Positions 1-5,755 of a DNA stretch of 6,323 bases are shown here, in pieces. Each line of letters starts with the position of its first letter. Position 1 is the stretch's first letter. This DNA is from Actinomycetes bacterium. Its GTDB lineage: Bacteria; Actinomycetota; Acidimicrobiia; Acidimicrobiales; Microtrichaceae. Location: contig JAEWED010000098.1 in the NCBI GenBank assembly GCA_023389745.1, positions 1-6,323 on the forward strand, given 5' to 3'. A model generated the notes under the pieces. It searched no databases and was not told the origin of the DNA. It saw nothing but the letters and a program-made list of their open reading frames with translations. Made by a program: the position numbers and the translations under genes.

Positions 1-98
1 TCGGTGGACACGTCGGCGGACACGTCGGTCGGCGGGCCGGCCGCCACGGGCAGGTCGCCGCGGTCGTCCGAGCCGGGGCTGCAGCACGAGGAGCTCAC
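1..98 (-). CDS. N-terminal fragment of a divergent gene with a Ser/Cys-rich start (partial)
   Basis: An open minus-strand frame starts at a GTG (98-96) and runs off the left edge, giving 32 complete codons. All of their third positions are G or C, as in the real genes here. The product begins MSSSCCSPGSDDRGD and continues with a Pro/Ala/Gly-rich stretch and a short repeat (DVSADVS), encoded by two near-identical 12-bp units at 2-25. An N-terminal Cys-Cys tail followed by a flexible linker recalls, from memory only, some actinobacterial formylglycine-generating-enzyme (SUMF1) proteins, but no diagnostic domain is visible. There is no Shine-Dalgarno. A CATGAT hexamer at 110-105 lies 6 nt before the GTG, which would fit a leaderless transcript. 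A plus-strand frame (1-138, stop TGA at 136-138) is equally GC3-rich and cannot be excluded. The function is not known. Confidence 0.4.
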   Translation of the reverse strand, partial: MSSSCCSPGSDDRGDLPVAAGPPTDVSADVST

Positions 99-143
99 CA
101 GGGGATCATGCCATCCGCAGGGGCCACCACTACCGTGACGGCG

Positions 144-740
144 ATGAGCGAGAGCCGGACGCCCCTCAGCGCAGCGGCGATCCTGGACGCCGCACGGGCG
201 ATCATGGTCGAGGACGGTCCCGACGCGGTGTCGTTGCGCCGCATCGCTGCGCGTCTGGGCGTCACCGCACCGGCGCTCTACGCGCACTTCGCGTCGAAGG
301 ACGACCTGATGCGGGCCATCGCGGACGAGGAGTTCGGTCGTCTGCTCGACGGACTGGTGGTCGCGTCGACCGCGGTCGAGGACCCCGTCGAGCGCATCAA
401 GGTGCAGAGCCGGGCCTACGTCGACCACGCGCTCGCGAACCCGGCGCTGTTCGGGGTGATGACGATGTTCCGGCCTGCCTGGTCGCCCCAGCACGCCGCG
501 GCCGAGCACGACCTGGCGTCGAAGTCGTTCGAGGTCTCGAGCGTCGCGATCGACGACGCGATCGCCGCGGGCATGCTGCGGACCGACGATCCGCTCATGG
601 TGGGGCTGACCATCTGGGCCGCGGTGCACGGCGTGGCGACGGTCCTGCTCGCGCGTCCGAACCTCGGTGCCGACTACGAGTCCGAGCTGGTCGACTCGGT
701 GATCGACGCCGTGGTCGACGGGCTCAGGTCGTCGCGCTGA
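144..740 (+). CDS. TetR/AcrR-family transcriptional regulator
   Basis: This is a DNA-binding repressor of the TetR family, 198 aa from the chosen start, which is a normal family length. Residues 8-55 form the classic TetR helix-turn-helix region: ILDAARAI, then VSLRRIAARLGVTAPALYAHF, then SKDDLMRAI. The C-terminal part (about 80-195) is the helical ligand-binding and dimerisation domain; YVDHALANPALFGVM resembles the WHG/TetR_C_33-type C-terminal domains. The start at 144 gives MSESRTPLSAAAILDAA, a typical TetR N-terminus, and a TACCGT -10-like hexamer at 131-136 would place the transcript start at about this ATG (leaderless). An in-frame ATG at 108 would add 12 low-complexity residues, but its only SD-like run (AGGGG) is 3 nt from the ATG, too close. 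The gene is convergent with the dioxygenase at 766 (25-bp gap). Its targets are not shown by the sequence; by inference they are itself, the gene to its left, or the dioxygenase promoter at 2230-2267. Confidence 0.93.
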   Translation: MSESRTPLSAAAILDAARAIMVEDGPDAVSLRRIAARLGVTAPALYAHFASKDDLMRAIADEEFGRLLDGLVVASTAVEDPVERIKVQSRAYVDHALANPALFGVMTMFRPAWSPQHAAAEHDLASKSFEVSSVAIDDAIAAGMLRTDDPLMVGLTIWAAVHGVATVLLARPNLGADYESELVDSVIDAVVDGLRSSR

Positions 741-765
741 GCGGTCGACCGTCCGGGAGCGCTGC

Positions 766-2193
766 TCAGTCGGGGATCCAGGAACCGTGGAAGCCGAACG
801 GCACCCGGCGACCCGTGTGCACGGTCGCGACGGGGGCCGACTCGATGTCCTCGGCGTCGAGCACGACCAGTTCGGTCAGGTCGGTCGCCGCGTCGTACAC
901 CCAGGTCAGCAGCCAGCCGCCGTCCTGGGCGTCGCGTGACGGGTCGGGAGCGAACACCGGCTCGCCGCACGTGCGGCCGCGACCGAAGCGGTGCGAGCGC
1001 GTCGTGCCGTCGGCCAGGTCGATCCGGGTGACGGAGTCGAACGCGCCCTCTTCGGGGTTCGACGCGCCCGGGTCGTCCGCGGCGCGCTCGTCGACGGTGG
1101 TGGCCAGGTAGCCGACGTGGTGCTCGCGGCCGGCGGCGCGGTCGTCGATGCGGGGGAAGTCGCCGCGCAGGTCGGTGAGCTGCGTCGTCGTGGCCCGGTC
1201 GGTGGCCAGGTCGACGCTGAAGCGGGTGAGGTACCCGCGGTCGTCGGTCGTCGCGTCGGCGTCGGGGTCGAGTCCGATGTCGAGTCGCGGCAGCCGACAC
1301 CCGTCGAGCACCAGCGTCGAGCCGTCGCTCCACGCGTTGAGGAAGTGGAACACGTAGCAGGGCTCGATCTCGGCCCAGCGCAGGTCGCTGCCGTCGCCGT
1401 CACGGCGCATCACGCCGATGCGCGTGCCCAGCTCGGGCTCCCAACGGATCATCGGGCCGCCGCGCAGGAACCCCGACAGGTCGAACAGGGCGGGGGCGTC
1501 GAAGAACACGACGTGGTGCTCGGTGATCGCGAAGTCGTGCATCATCACCGGGTTCGGCAGGTCGATGTCGATCGAACGGACCAGCCGACCGGAGGAGTCG
1601 GCGACGTGGTAGCGCAGGTAGGGCGCCATCGCGGAGTACCCGAAGAAGTGCATCTCGCCGGTGGCGGTGTCGATCTTCGGATGCGCCGTCATGGGGCCGA
1701 CGAGCGCGCCGTCGTAGTCGAAGGTGCCCAGCGTCTGCAGGGCGTCGTCGACCAGGGTCGGCGGGCCGGCCTCCCAGAGGCACATGGTGCGGCCTGCGTG
1801 GCGCACGACGTGGGTGTTCGCCACGTTCTTCATCGGGCCGGCGTCGCCGACGACCTCGGGATCCGGGAAGGCGGGCTGGGCCATGCCGCCGTAGATCGCG
1901 TGACCGGCGCGCTGCTCGGCGCCCAGGCCCGCGCTGCGGATCCAGCGGTTCCGGTAGGCGACCGACGAGCCGTCGAACGTCGCGGCGTGCAGCATGCCGT
2001 CGCCGTCGAAGAGGTGGTAGGCGCCCAGCGGAGCGAACATCGGGTTCGGGCCGTTGCGCAGGAACGTGCCGCGCAGGCCCTCGGGCAGCTCGCCGCTGAC
2101 GTCGAGGGTGCCCAGGTCGACCTCGTCGGGCACCGGTGCGTAGGGGCCGGCGAGGTACGGGCTCGAGCTGGTCTCGGTCTGGGTCGCGGACAC
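766..2193 (-). CDS. Carotenoid cleavage dioxygenase / lignostilbene dioxygenase family protein (CCD1, canonical)
   Basis: This is a non-heme Fe(II) oxygenase of the RPE65/carotenoid oxygenase family, predicted to be a seven-bladed beta-propeller that uses O2 to cleave a conjugated C=C bond and give two carbonyl products. It is 475 aa, a usual length. The N-terminus has the family motif GTFLRNGPNP, then YHLFDGDGMLH and YRNRW. The four iron-ligand histidines are present: H171 (TAHPK), H219 (MMHDFAIT), H283 (FHFLNAW) and H469 (FGFHGSW). Second-shell glutamates are E141 (LWEAGPP), E357 (EHHVGY) and E411 (CGEPVF), at spacings close to those I recall for Synechocystis ACO. K122, just before VANTHVV, falls where stilbene-cleaving members have a phenol-binding Lys (recalled, not aligned). 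There is no signal peptide, so it is cytosolic or membrane-peripheral. The GTG start is chosen for its good SD (AGGAG, 7-nt spacer); the frame upstream of it is Arg-rich and not gene-like. It is transcribed head-to-head with CCD2. The exact substrate is unknown. Confidence 0.95.
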   Translation of the reverse strand: MSATQTETSSSPYLAGPYAPVPDEVDLGTLDVSGELPEGLRGTFLRNGPNPMFAPLGAYHLFDGDGMLHAATFDGSSVAYRNRWIRSAGLGAEQRAGHAIYGGMAQPAFPDPEVVGDAGPMKNVANTHVVRHAGRTMCLWEAGPPTLVDDALQTLGTFDYDGALVGPMTAHPKIDTATGEMHFFGYSAMAPYLRYHVADSSGRLVRSIDIDLPNPVMMHDFAITEHHVVFFDAPALFDLSGFLRGGPMIRWEPELGTRIGVMRRDGDGSDLRWAEIEPCYVFHFLNAWSDGSTLVLDGCRLPRLDIGLDPDADATTDDRGYLTRFSVDLATDRATTTQLTDLRGDFPRIDDRAAGREHHVGYLATTVDERAADDPGASNPEEGAFDSVTRIDLADGTTRSHRFGRGRTCGEPVFAPDPSRDAQDGGWLLTWVYDAATDLTELVVLDAEDIESAPVATVHTGRRVPFGFHGSWIPD

Positions 2194-2200
2194 GTGTCGA

Positions 2201-2205
2201 CTCCT
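2201..2205 (-). promoter_or_regulatory. Ribosome binding site deciding the CCD1 GTG start
   Basis: On the minus strand AGGAG occurs at 2205-2201, followed by 7 nt and then GTG at 2193-2191. This fixes the start at a GTG rather than at the upstream ATG (2334), which lies inside the divergent CCD2 gene and would create an unlikely 37-bp overlap with it. Confidence 0.75.
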
Positions 2206-2229
2206 GCGGGAACCCGGTCGGCGGAGTGC

Positions 2230-2258
2230 TGGACCGGTGTCGTCGGTCACTTTACAGT
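2230..2258 (+). promoter_or_regulatory. Candidate sigma-70-type promoter for CCD2
   Basis: TGGACC (2230-2235) matches the -35 consensus TTGACA at 4 of 6 positions. After a 17-bp spacer, TACAGT (2253-2258) matches the -10 consensus TATAAT at 4 of 6. It would start transcription near 2265, about 33 nt before the CCD2 ATG. The -10 lies in the only clearly AT-rich patch of the 104-bp divergent gap. A TAAAGT -10-like hexamer on the opposite strand (2254-2249) overlaps it and could serve CCD1, with a leader of about 50 nt, but no good minus-strand -35 is visible. This is inferred from sequence alone. Confidence 0.45.
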
Positions 2259-2267
2259 GTTCACCGA
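2243..2267. promoter_or_regulatory. Imperfect dyad over the divergent promoter core, candidate operator
   Basis: Perfect 5-bp outer arms TCGGT (2243-2247) and ACCGA (2263-2267) flank an AT-rich core. Inside are CACT-TTAC-AGTG (2249-2260), with 4-bp arms, and the small dyad ACAGTGT (2254-2260). TetR operators are often 15-25-bp dyads with a TTTACA-n-TGTAAA-like core; here the right half is degenerate (TGTTCA). The site overlaps both predicted -10 elements, where a repressor would block both dioxygenase genes. The TetR protein at 144-740 is the only regulator in view, so it is the natural but untested candidate ligand. Confidence 0.35.
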
Positions 2268-2287
2268 GCGCGCACCCGCGCCGCGAC

Positions 2288-2293
2288 GGGAGG
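2288..2293 (+). promoter_or_regulatory. Ribosome binding site deciding the CCD2 ATG start
   Basis: GGGAGG at 2288-2293 precedes ATG 2298 by 4 nt. It supports the ATG at 2298 over the longer in-frame opening that starts at 2136 inside the divergent CCD1 gene, whose extra 54 residues are Arg/Gly-rich and look like antisense sequence. Confidence 0.75.
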
Positions 2294-2297
2294 CGAC

Positions 2298-4001
2298 ATG
2301 CCCATTCCACGGTCACTGTTCTCGATGGCACCACCCGAGGACCACGACCTGTCCGTCGTGTCGGGCGAATGGCCGGCCGACCTGACGGGCGAGCTGGTCA
2401 TCAGCGCCCCGCACCCGGACACCTTCGCCGGGCCGCATCCGTTCTTCGGCGAGGGCACGACCTATCGCCTGTCGCTCGAGCCGGGCACGCACGGCGCGCC
2501 CGAGGGTGGCTTCGCCTGGCGCCAACGTCGCATCGACTCGCCGTCGGCCCGGCTGCGCGCGGCGCGCCCGGAGCTGTTCACCCCGACGATGATCGGCGTG
2601 CAGTCGCCCTTCGGCCACACCAACGCGGCGAACACCGCGCCGCTGCCGTGGGGCGACCGGCTCTTCATGACCTGGGACGCGGGTCGTCCCGTCGAGATCG
2701 ATCCGGTGACCCTCGGCTACCTGGGCGACGTCGGCCACCGGTCGGAGTGGGCGACCTTCGAGGTGTCACCCCAGCCCGTGCTGCCCCTGGTCATGTCGAC
2801 CGCGCACCCCGTGATCGACCCGGACCGCGACGTGCTGTGGACCGTCAACACGCACTGGGGCGCTCTGCACGTCGTGCGGTGGGACGGGCACGGCCCGGTC
2901 GAGTCGTGGCCGATCGCCGGGGCGACGATCCCGCAGTCGGTGCACACGATCACGCAGACGCGGAACTGGCTGATCGTCGGGGACTGCGCGTTCCACGTCG
3001 AACCGCAGGTGCTCGCCGGTGGTGATCGGACCGAGCCGGCGAACCTGAGCGCCCCGGTGTACCTGATCCGCAAGGCAGCCCTCGCGTCGACGCCCCCGGG
3101 CACCGAGGTGCCGTGCACGACCTTCCACATCTCGCCCGAGATCAACCACTACTACGCGACCTACGACGACAGCGACGGCATCCGCATCCTGTTCGAGCAC
3201 ACCGAGAGCGCCGACATCGCCATGACCCAGCAGGCCGGCGACGTCGACGCACTCGGGCGTCCGTGCGACCCGGCGCTGTGCGGCCTCTACGGCTTCCCGA
3301 TGTCACCGGACCGCACGACGATGGCCGTGATCGACCCCGAGACGGCGAAGATCGTGCACCGGGCCGAGCTGCGCGAGCCGGAGCTGCTCTGGACCCGGCA
3401 GCTCAACGCGATGGACTGGAGCACCGAGGGTCGCACCCGGCCGACGCTGCACCACACGGTGCACCAGGGGTGGCGTCCCGAGGGGGTCACCCAGAAGATG
3501 CTCGCCCTCTACGGCGACCGGGTCGACCGCACGTTGCTGCCCACCGAGGAGACGGTGCCGCTGCTGGCCTCGATGGACGTCGACGACCTGCAGCTCGTCG
3601 CACACCACGAGTTCGCGATGGACGACTTCCCGACGTCGCCGATCTTCGTGCCGCGGGATCCGGGCTCGGATGCGTCGATGTCGCGCTACGCCGGTTCCTC
3701 GCCGGGTGGACACGACGGCTACGTGGTCGTGCCGCTGATGAACGACGACGGCTTCCGCGTCGAGGTGTTCCACGCCGACGACGTCGCCCGCGGTCCGATC
3801 GCGACGCTCGCTGCGCCGGGTGTGACGATGCCGTTCATGCTGCACTCGGCGTGGATGCCGCGAGCGGTCCCCGCACAGGACCTGCCCCGCAACCGGTTCG
3901 CCGACGAGCTCGACCGCCTCGGTGAGCTCGACGCCGATCTGCAGCGAGTGGTGCTCCAGGTCGCCGACGACCTCGACTCCGGCGCGCCGCTCGCCTCCTG
4001 A
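2298..4001 (+). CDS. Divergent carotenoid oxygenase (RPE65) superfamily protein (CCD2)
   Basis: The product is 567 aa, longer than CCD1 and only remotely similar to it. Family signs are ANTAPLPWGDRLFMTWDAGRP (103-130 region), which matches the usual ANT...P...L..WEAG.P segment, and four spaced candidate iron-ligand histidines: H170 (STAHPVIDP), H216 (SVHTIT), H277 (TTFHISPE; H284 is an alternative) and H516 (PFMLHSAWMP). Differences from canonical members are notable. The EAG glutamate is Asp (D127). The CGEP glutamate position reads TSPIFVP, with Ser447. About 90 extra residues are spread through the protein, and a charged C-terminal tail (about 525-567) extends past the last blade. The N-terminus lacks the RNGPNP motif, reading ISAPHPDTFAGPHPFFG instead. 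There is no signal peptide or membrane segment. It probably binds metal, but activity and substrate are uncertain. It shares a promoter region with CCD1, so related substrates are inferred. Similar divergent proteins are usually annotated only as carotenoid oxygenase family. Confidence 0.88.
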   Translation: MPIPRSLFSMAPPEDHDLSVVSGEWPADLTGELVISAPHPDTFAGPHPFFGEGTTYRLSLEPGTHGAPEGGFAWRQRRIDSPSARLRAARPELFTPTMIGVQSPFGHTNAANTAPLPWGDRLFMTWDAGRPVEIDPVTLGYLGDVGHRSEWATFEVSPQPVLPLVMSTAHPVIDPDRDVLWTVNTHWGALHVVRWDGHGPVESWPIAGATIPQSVHTITQTRNWLIVGDCAFHVEPQVLAGGDRTEPANLSAPVYLIRKAALASTPPGTEVPCTTFHISPEINHYYATYDDSDGIRILFEHTESADIAMTQQAGDVDALGRPCDPALCGLYGFPMSPDRTTMAVIDPETAKIVHRAELREPELLWTRQLNAMDWSTEGRTRPTLHHTVHQGWRPEGVTQKMLALYGDRVDRTLLPTEETVPLLASMDVDDLQLVAHHEFAMDDFPTSPIFVPRDPGSDASMSRYAGSSPGGHDGYVVVPLMNDDGFRVEVFHADDVARGPIATLAAPGVTMPFMLHSAWMPRAVPAQDLPRNRFADELDRLGELDADLQRVVLQVADDLDSGAPLAS

Positions 4002-4011
4002 CCCGTGGGTC

Positions 4012-4061
4012 GAAATGACACCTGTTTTCGATGCGGCGGCATCGAAAACAGGTGTCATTTC
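4012..4061. terminator. Perfect 23-bp inverted repeat, probable bidirectional terminator
   Basis: The left arm 4012-4034 and right arm 4039-4061 are exact reverse complements with a GGCG loop. The arms (starting GAAATGACACC and containing GTTTTCGATGC) are clearly less GC-rich than the surrounding genes. It begins 10 bp after the CCD2 stop and sits in a convergent gap before livF, so it is placed to stop transcription from both sides. There is no long T-run after the stem on either strand, so it is not a textbook intrinsic terminator; the A/T-containing stem base (GAAAT/ATTTC) may partly replace it. Alternatives are a dispersed palindromic (REP-like) element or a protein-binding site. Confidence 0.6.
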
Positions 4062-4064
4062 AAC

Positions 4065-4118
4065 GGTTGGGGAGACCTCGGGGGTTGGGGTGACCTCGGG
4101 GGTCGAGGAGGTCCTGGG
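4065..4118 (+). repeat. 18-bp G-rich tandem repeat with G-quadruplex potential
   Basis: Two copies at 4065-4082 and 4083-4100 (GGTTGGGGAGACCTCGGG type) differ at one base. A third, decayed copy at 4101-4118 matches at about 11 of 18 positions. On the plus strand, G-runs at 4069-4072, 4080-4084, 4087-4090 and 4098-4102 are separated by loops of 7, 2 and 7 nt, with a fifth run at 4116-4120. This meets the usual G4 motif with runs of at least four Gs. It follows directly after the perfect hairpin and ends about 20 bp before the livF stop. I see no gene in 4002-4136. Confidence 0.75.
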
Positions 4119-4136
4119 GGTCGGGACGAAGGGCCT

Positions 4137-4955
4137 TCAGCGCTCGCCGAGGTAGCCGGCCTCGACCTCGTCGATGCGATCGGCGACCTCGGACGAGGTG
4201 CCGGCCAGCACGACCCGGCCGCGGTCGAGCACGTAGGCGTGGTCCGCGACGCCGAGCACGAGCGGCACGTGCTGCTCGACGACGAGCACCCCGGCGCCCG
4301 TCGTCTCGGCGATCGTGCGCAGCACCGGCAGCAACCTCGACACGATGATCGGCGCGAGCCCCAGGCTGAGCTCGTCGACGAGCAGCAGTCGGGGTCGACC
4401 CAGGACCGCTCGGGCGAGTGCGAGCATCTGCTGCTCGCCGCCCGAGAGCAGACCTGCCCGGCGGTCGGTCACCGCGGCCAACGCGGGGAACAGCTCCATG
4501 ACCTGGTCGAGGCCTGCCCCACCGGCCGCGGCCTCGCCGCTCGCGGCCCTGCCGGCGCGTCCTCGAGGCGTGCCGAGGCGGAGGTTCTCCGCCACGGTCA
4601 GGTCGGCGAACAGGCCGCGGTCCTCGGGGACGTGGGCGACGCCGCCGCGGGCCCGGCGCCAGACGTCGCGCACGACCATGCGTCGACGTGTCGGCGGCGT
4701 GGCGCCGAGCACGGACATCGATCCGCCGAGCACCGGCAGCAGCCCCGAGACCGTCGACAGCGTCGTCGTCTTGCCGGCGCCGTTCGCGCCGAGCAGGGCG
4801 ACCACCTCGCCGCTGCGCACCACCAGGTCGACCTCGTGCACGACCGCGACGCCGTCGTAGCCCGCCGACAGGCCGTGCAGTTCGAGCACGACGTCGCTCG
4901 GTCCACCCGGCGTGTCGTCGGGCGCTGCGTCGGGTGTGGTGTCGGCGTCGCTCAT
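4137..4955 (-). CDS. livF: Branched-chain amino acid-type ABC transporter ATP-binding protein (LivF-like)
   Basis: This is one of the two cytoplasmic ATPases of a HAAT/Liv-type importer, 272 aa. The nucleotide-binding domain has Walker A GANGAGKT (56-63), the LivF-typical HVPEDRGLF segment (108-116) in place of the Q-loop region, signature SGGEQQ (171-176), Walker B LLLVDE (190-195) running into LSLGLAP, and the switch His H229 (VVEQH). VDELSLGLAP and VPE(D/G)R separate LivF from LivG. Walker B is followed by Leu instead of the usual Pro. An Asp/Pro-rich tail of about 20 residues precedes the domain, making the protein longer than the roughly 235 aa usual for LivF. The start ATG (4955-4953) overlaps the livG stop as ATGA, so translational coupling is likely; only a weak GGGA serves as SD. 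The substrate cannot be read from the ATPase; this class also carries amides, urea and aromatic compounds. Confidence 0.93.
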   Translation of the reverse strand: MSDADTTPDAAPDDTPGGPSDVVLELHGLSAGYDGVAVVHEVDLVVRSGEVVALLGANGAGKTTTLSTVSGLLPVLGGSMSVLGATPPTRRRMVVRDVWRRARGGVAHVPEDRGLFADLTVAENLRLGTPRGRAGRAASGEAAAGGAGLDQVMELFPALAAVTDRRAGLLSGGEQQMLALARAVLGRPRLLLVDELSLGLAPIIVSRLLPVLRTIAETTGAGVLVVEQHVPLVLGVADHAYVLDRGRVVLAGTSSEVADRIDEVEAGYLGER

Positions 4956-5755
4956 CGCTCGATCCCGTCACCGAGGTAGGCGGCGATCACACGCTCGTCG
5001 GCACGCACCTCGGCGGGTGTGCCGCTCGCGATGAGCCCGCCGAAGTCGATGACGTCGACGCGGTCGCAGACCTCGAGCACCACCGACATGTCGTGCTCGA
5101 CGAGCAGCACCGTGGTGCCGCGGTCGGGCAGGGCACGCAGGACCTCGTTGAGCGCAGCCGTCTCGCCGGGGTCGAGCCCGGCGGCGGGCTCGTCGAGCAG
5201 CAGCAACCTCGGATGGGCGACCAGGGCACGCCCGAGCGCGACCAGGTGACGCTGTCCGTTCGACAGCTCGCTCGGTCGTCGGGCCGCGGCATCGGCCAGG
5301 CCCAGCAGCTCGAGCACCTCGGCCACACCACGGTCGTCGCGTCGCTTCGGTCGCACCGCGTCCACCAGCAGCGACCAGGCACCCGGGCGGTCGAGCGCGG
5401 TGAACAGGTTCTCGGTCACCGTGAGATCCTCGAACAGCTCGAGGGACTGGAACGTGCGGACCAGGCCGCGCCGTGCCCGCAGGTGCGGCGCCAGATCGTC
5501 GATGCGACGGCCGTCGAGCACGACCCGTCCGTCGGAGGTCGCCACGAACCCGCTCAACGCATCGATGAACGTGGTCTTGCCCGCGCCGTTCGGCCCGATC
5601 AGCCCGACGATCGATCCCTCGTCGACGTCCATCGACACGTGGTCGAGCGCGACGAGCCCTCCGTGGCGGACGGTCAGGTCGGTGACCCGGAGCATCGGTT
5701 CGGTCATGTCGCCCTCCGGGTGCCCGGTCACGTCGCCCTCCGGATGCTGGCTCAT
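4952..5755 (-). CDS. livG: Branched-chain amino acid-type ABC transporter ATP-binding protein (LivG-like)
   Basis: This is the second ATPase of the importer, 267 aa from the first start. Motifs are Walker A GPNGAGKT (54-61), the LivG hallmark VRTFQSLELFEDLTVTENL with Q-loop Q103, signature LSNGQRH (164-170), Walker B LLLLDEP (184-190) then AAGLDP, and switch H221 (VEHD). The loop between the Q-loop and the signature (about 121-145) is shorter than in E. coli LivG, as I recall it. The first 16 residues are a degenerate repeat (HPEGDVTG/HPEGDMTE) outside the domain. Three starts, each with its own SD, are possible: ATG 5755 (overlapping the livM stop as ATGA), GTG 5731 and ATG 5707. The last would give 251 aa and begins closest to the conserved domain. 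The first is listed because of the stop/start overlap. It lies between livM and livF in one operon. Confidence 0.93.
   Translation of the reverse strand: MSQHPEGDVTGHPEGDMTEPMLRVTDLTVRHGGLVALDHVSMDVDEGSIVGLIGPNGAGKTTFIDALSGFVATSDGRVVLDGRRIDDLAPHLRARRGLVRTFQSLELFEDLTVTENLFTALDRPGAWSLLVDAVRPKRRDDRGVAEVLELLGLADAAARRPSELSNGQRHLVALGRALVAHPRLLLLDEPAAGLDPGETAALNEVLRALPDRGTTVLLVEHDMSVVLEVCDRVDVIDFGGLIASGTPAEVRADERVIAAYLGDGIER

Noticed and set aside
2..25. Two 12-bp near-identical units (CGGTGGACACGT / CGGCGGACACGT) as a CRISPR-like or iteron repeat
   Set aside because: Only two copies with no spacers; explained as a short in-frame coding duplication (DVSADVS) in the left-edge gene.
108..143. Upstream ATG start for the TetR gene (12 extra residues)
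   Set aside because: The SD-like AGGGG is only 3 nt from the ATG and the added residues are low-complexity. The ATG at 144 gives the typical TetR N-terminus. It remains possible.
734..770. Possible terminator between TetR and CCD1: CTGAGC (737-742) pairs with GCTCAG (764-769), with CGGTCGACCG inside
   Set aside because: Only a 6-bp outer stem around a 21-nt loop, with no T-run. Both halves contain the stop codons of the two genes, so the pairing may be coincidence of the convergent TGA/TCA codons.
991..2385. A 464-codon open frame on the plus strand antisense to CCD1
   Set aside because: Val/Gly/Arg/Ala-rich composition with no domain, and wholly antisense to a gene with intact catalytic motifs. 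It is the usual long shadow frame in GC-rich DNA.
3303..4058. A 251-codon minus-strand frame antisense to the CCD2 3' end
   Set aside because: His/Arg/Val-rich, with no recognisable motif, and it starts inside the hairpin. It mirrors CCD2 codon structure.
4128..4138. Small palindrome GAAGGGCCTTC at the livF stop
   Set aside because: Five-bp arms around one base cannot form a hairpin loop in RNA, and it is short enough to be chance.
4005..4979. A 324-codon plus-strand frame across the convergent gap and antisense to livF
   Set aside because: It begins inside the hairpin and tandem repeat, and the rest is low-complexity antisense of the ATPase gene.
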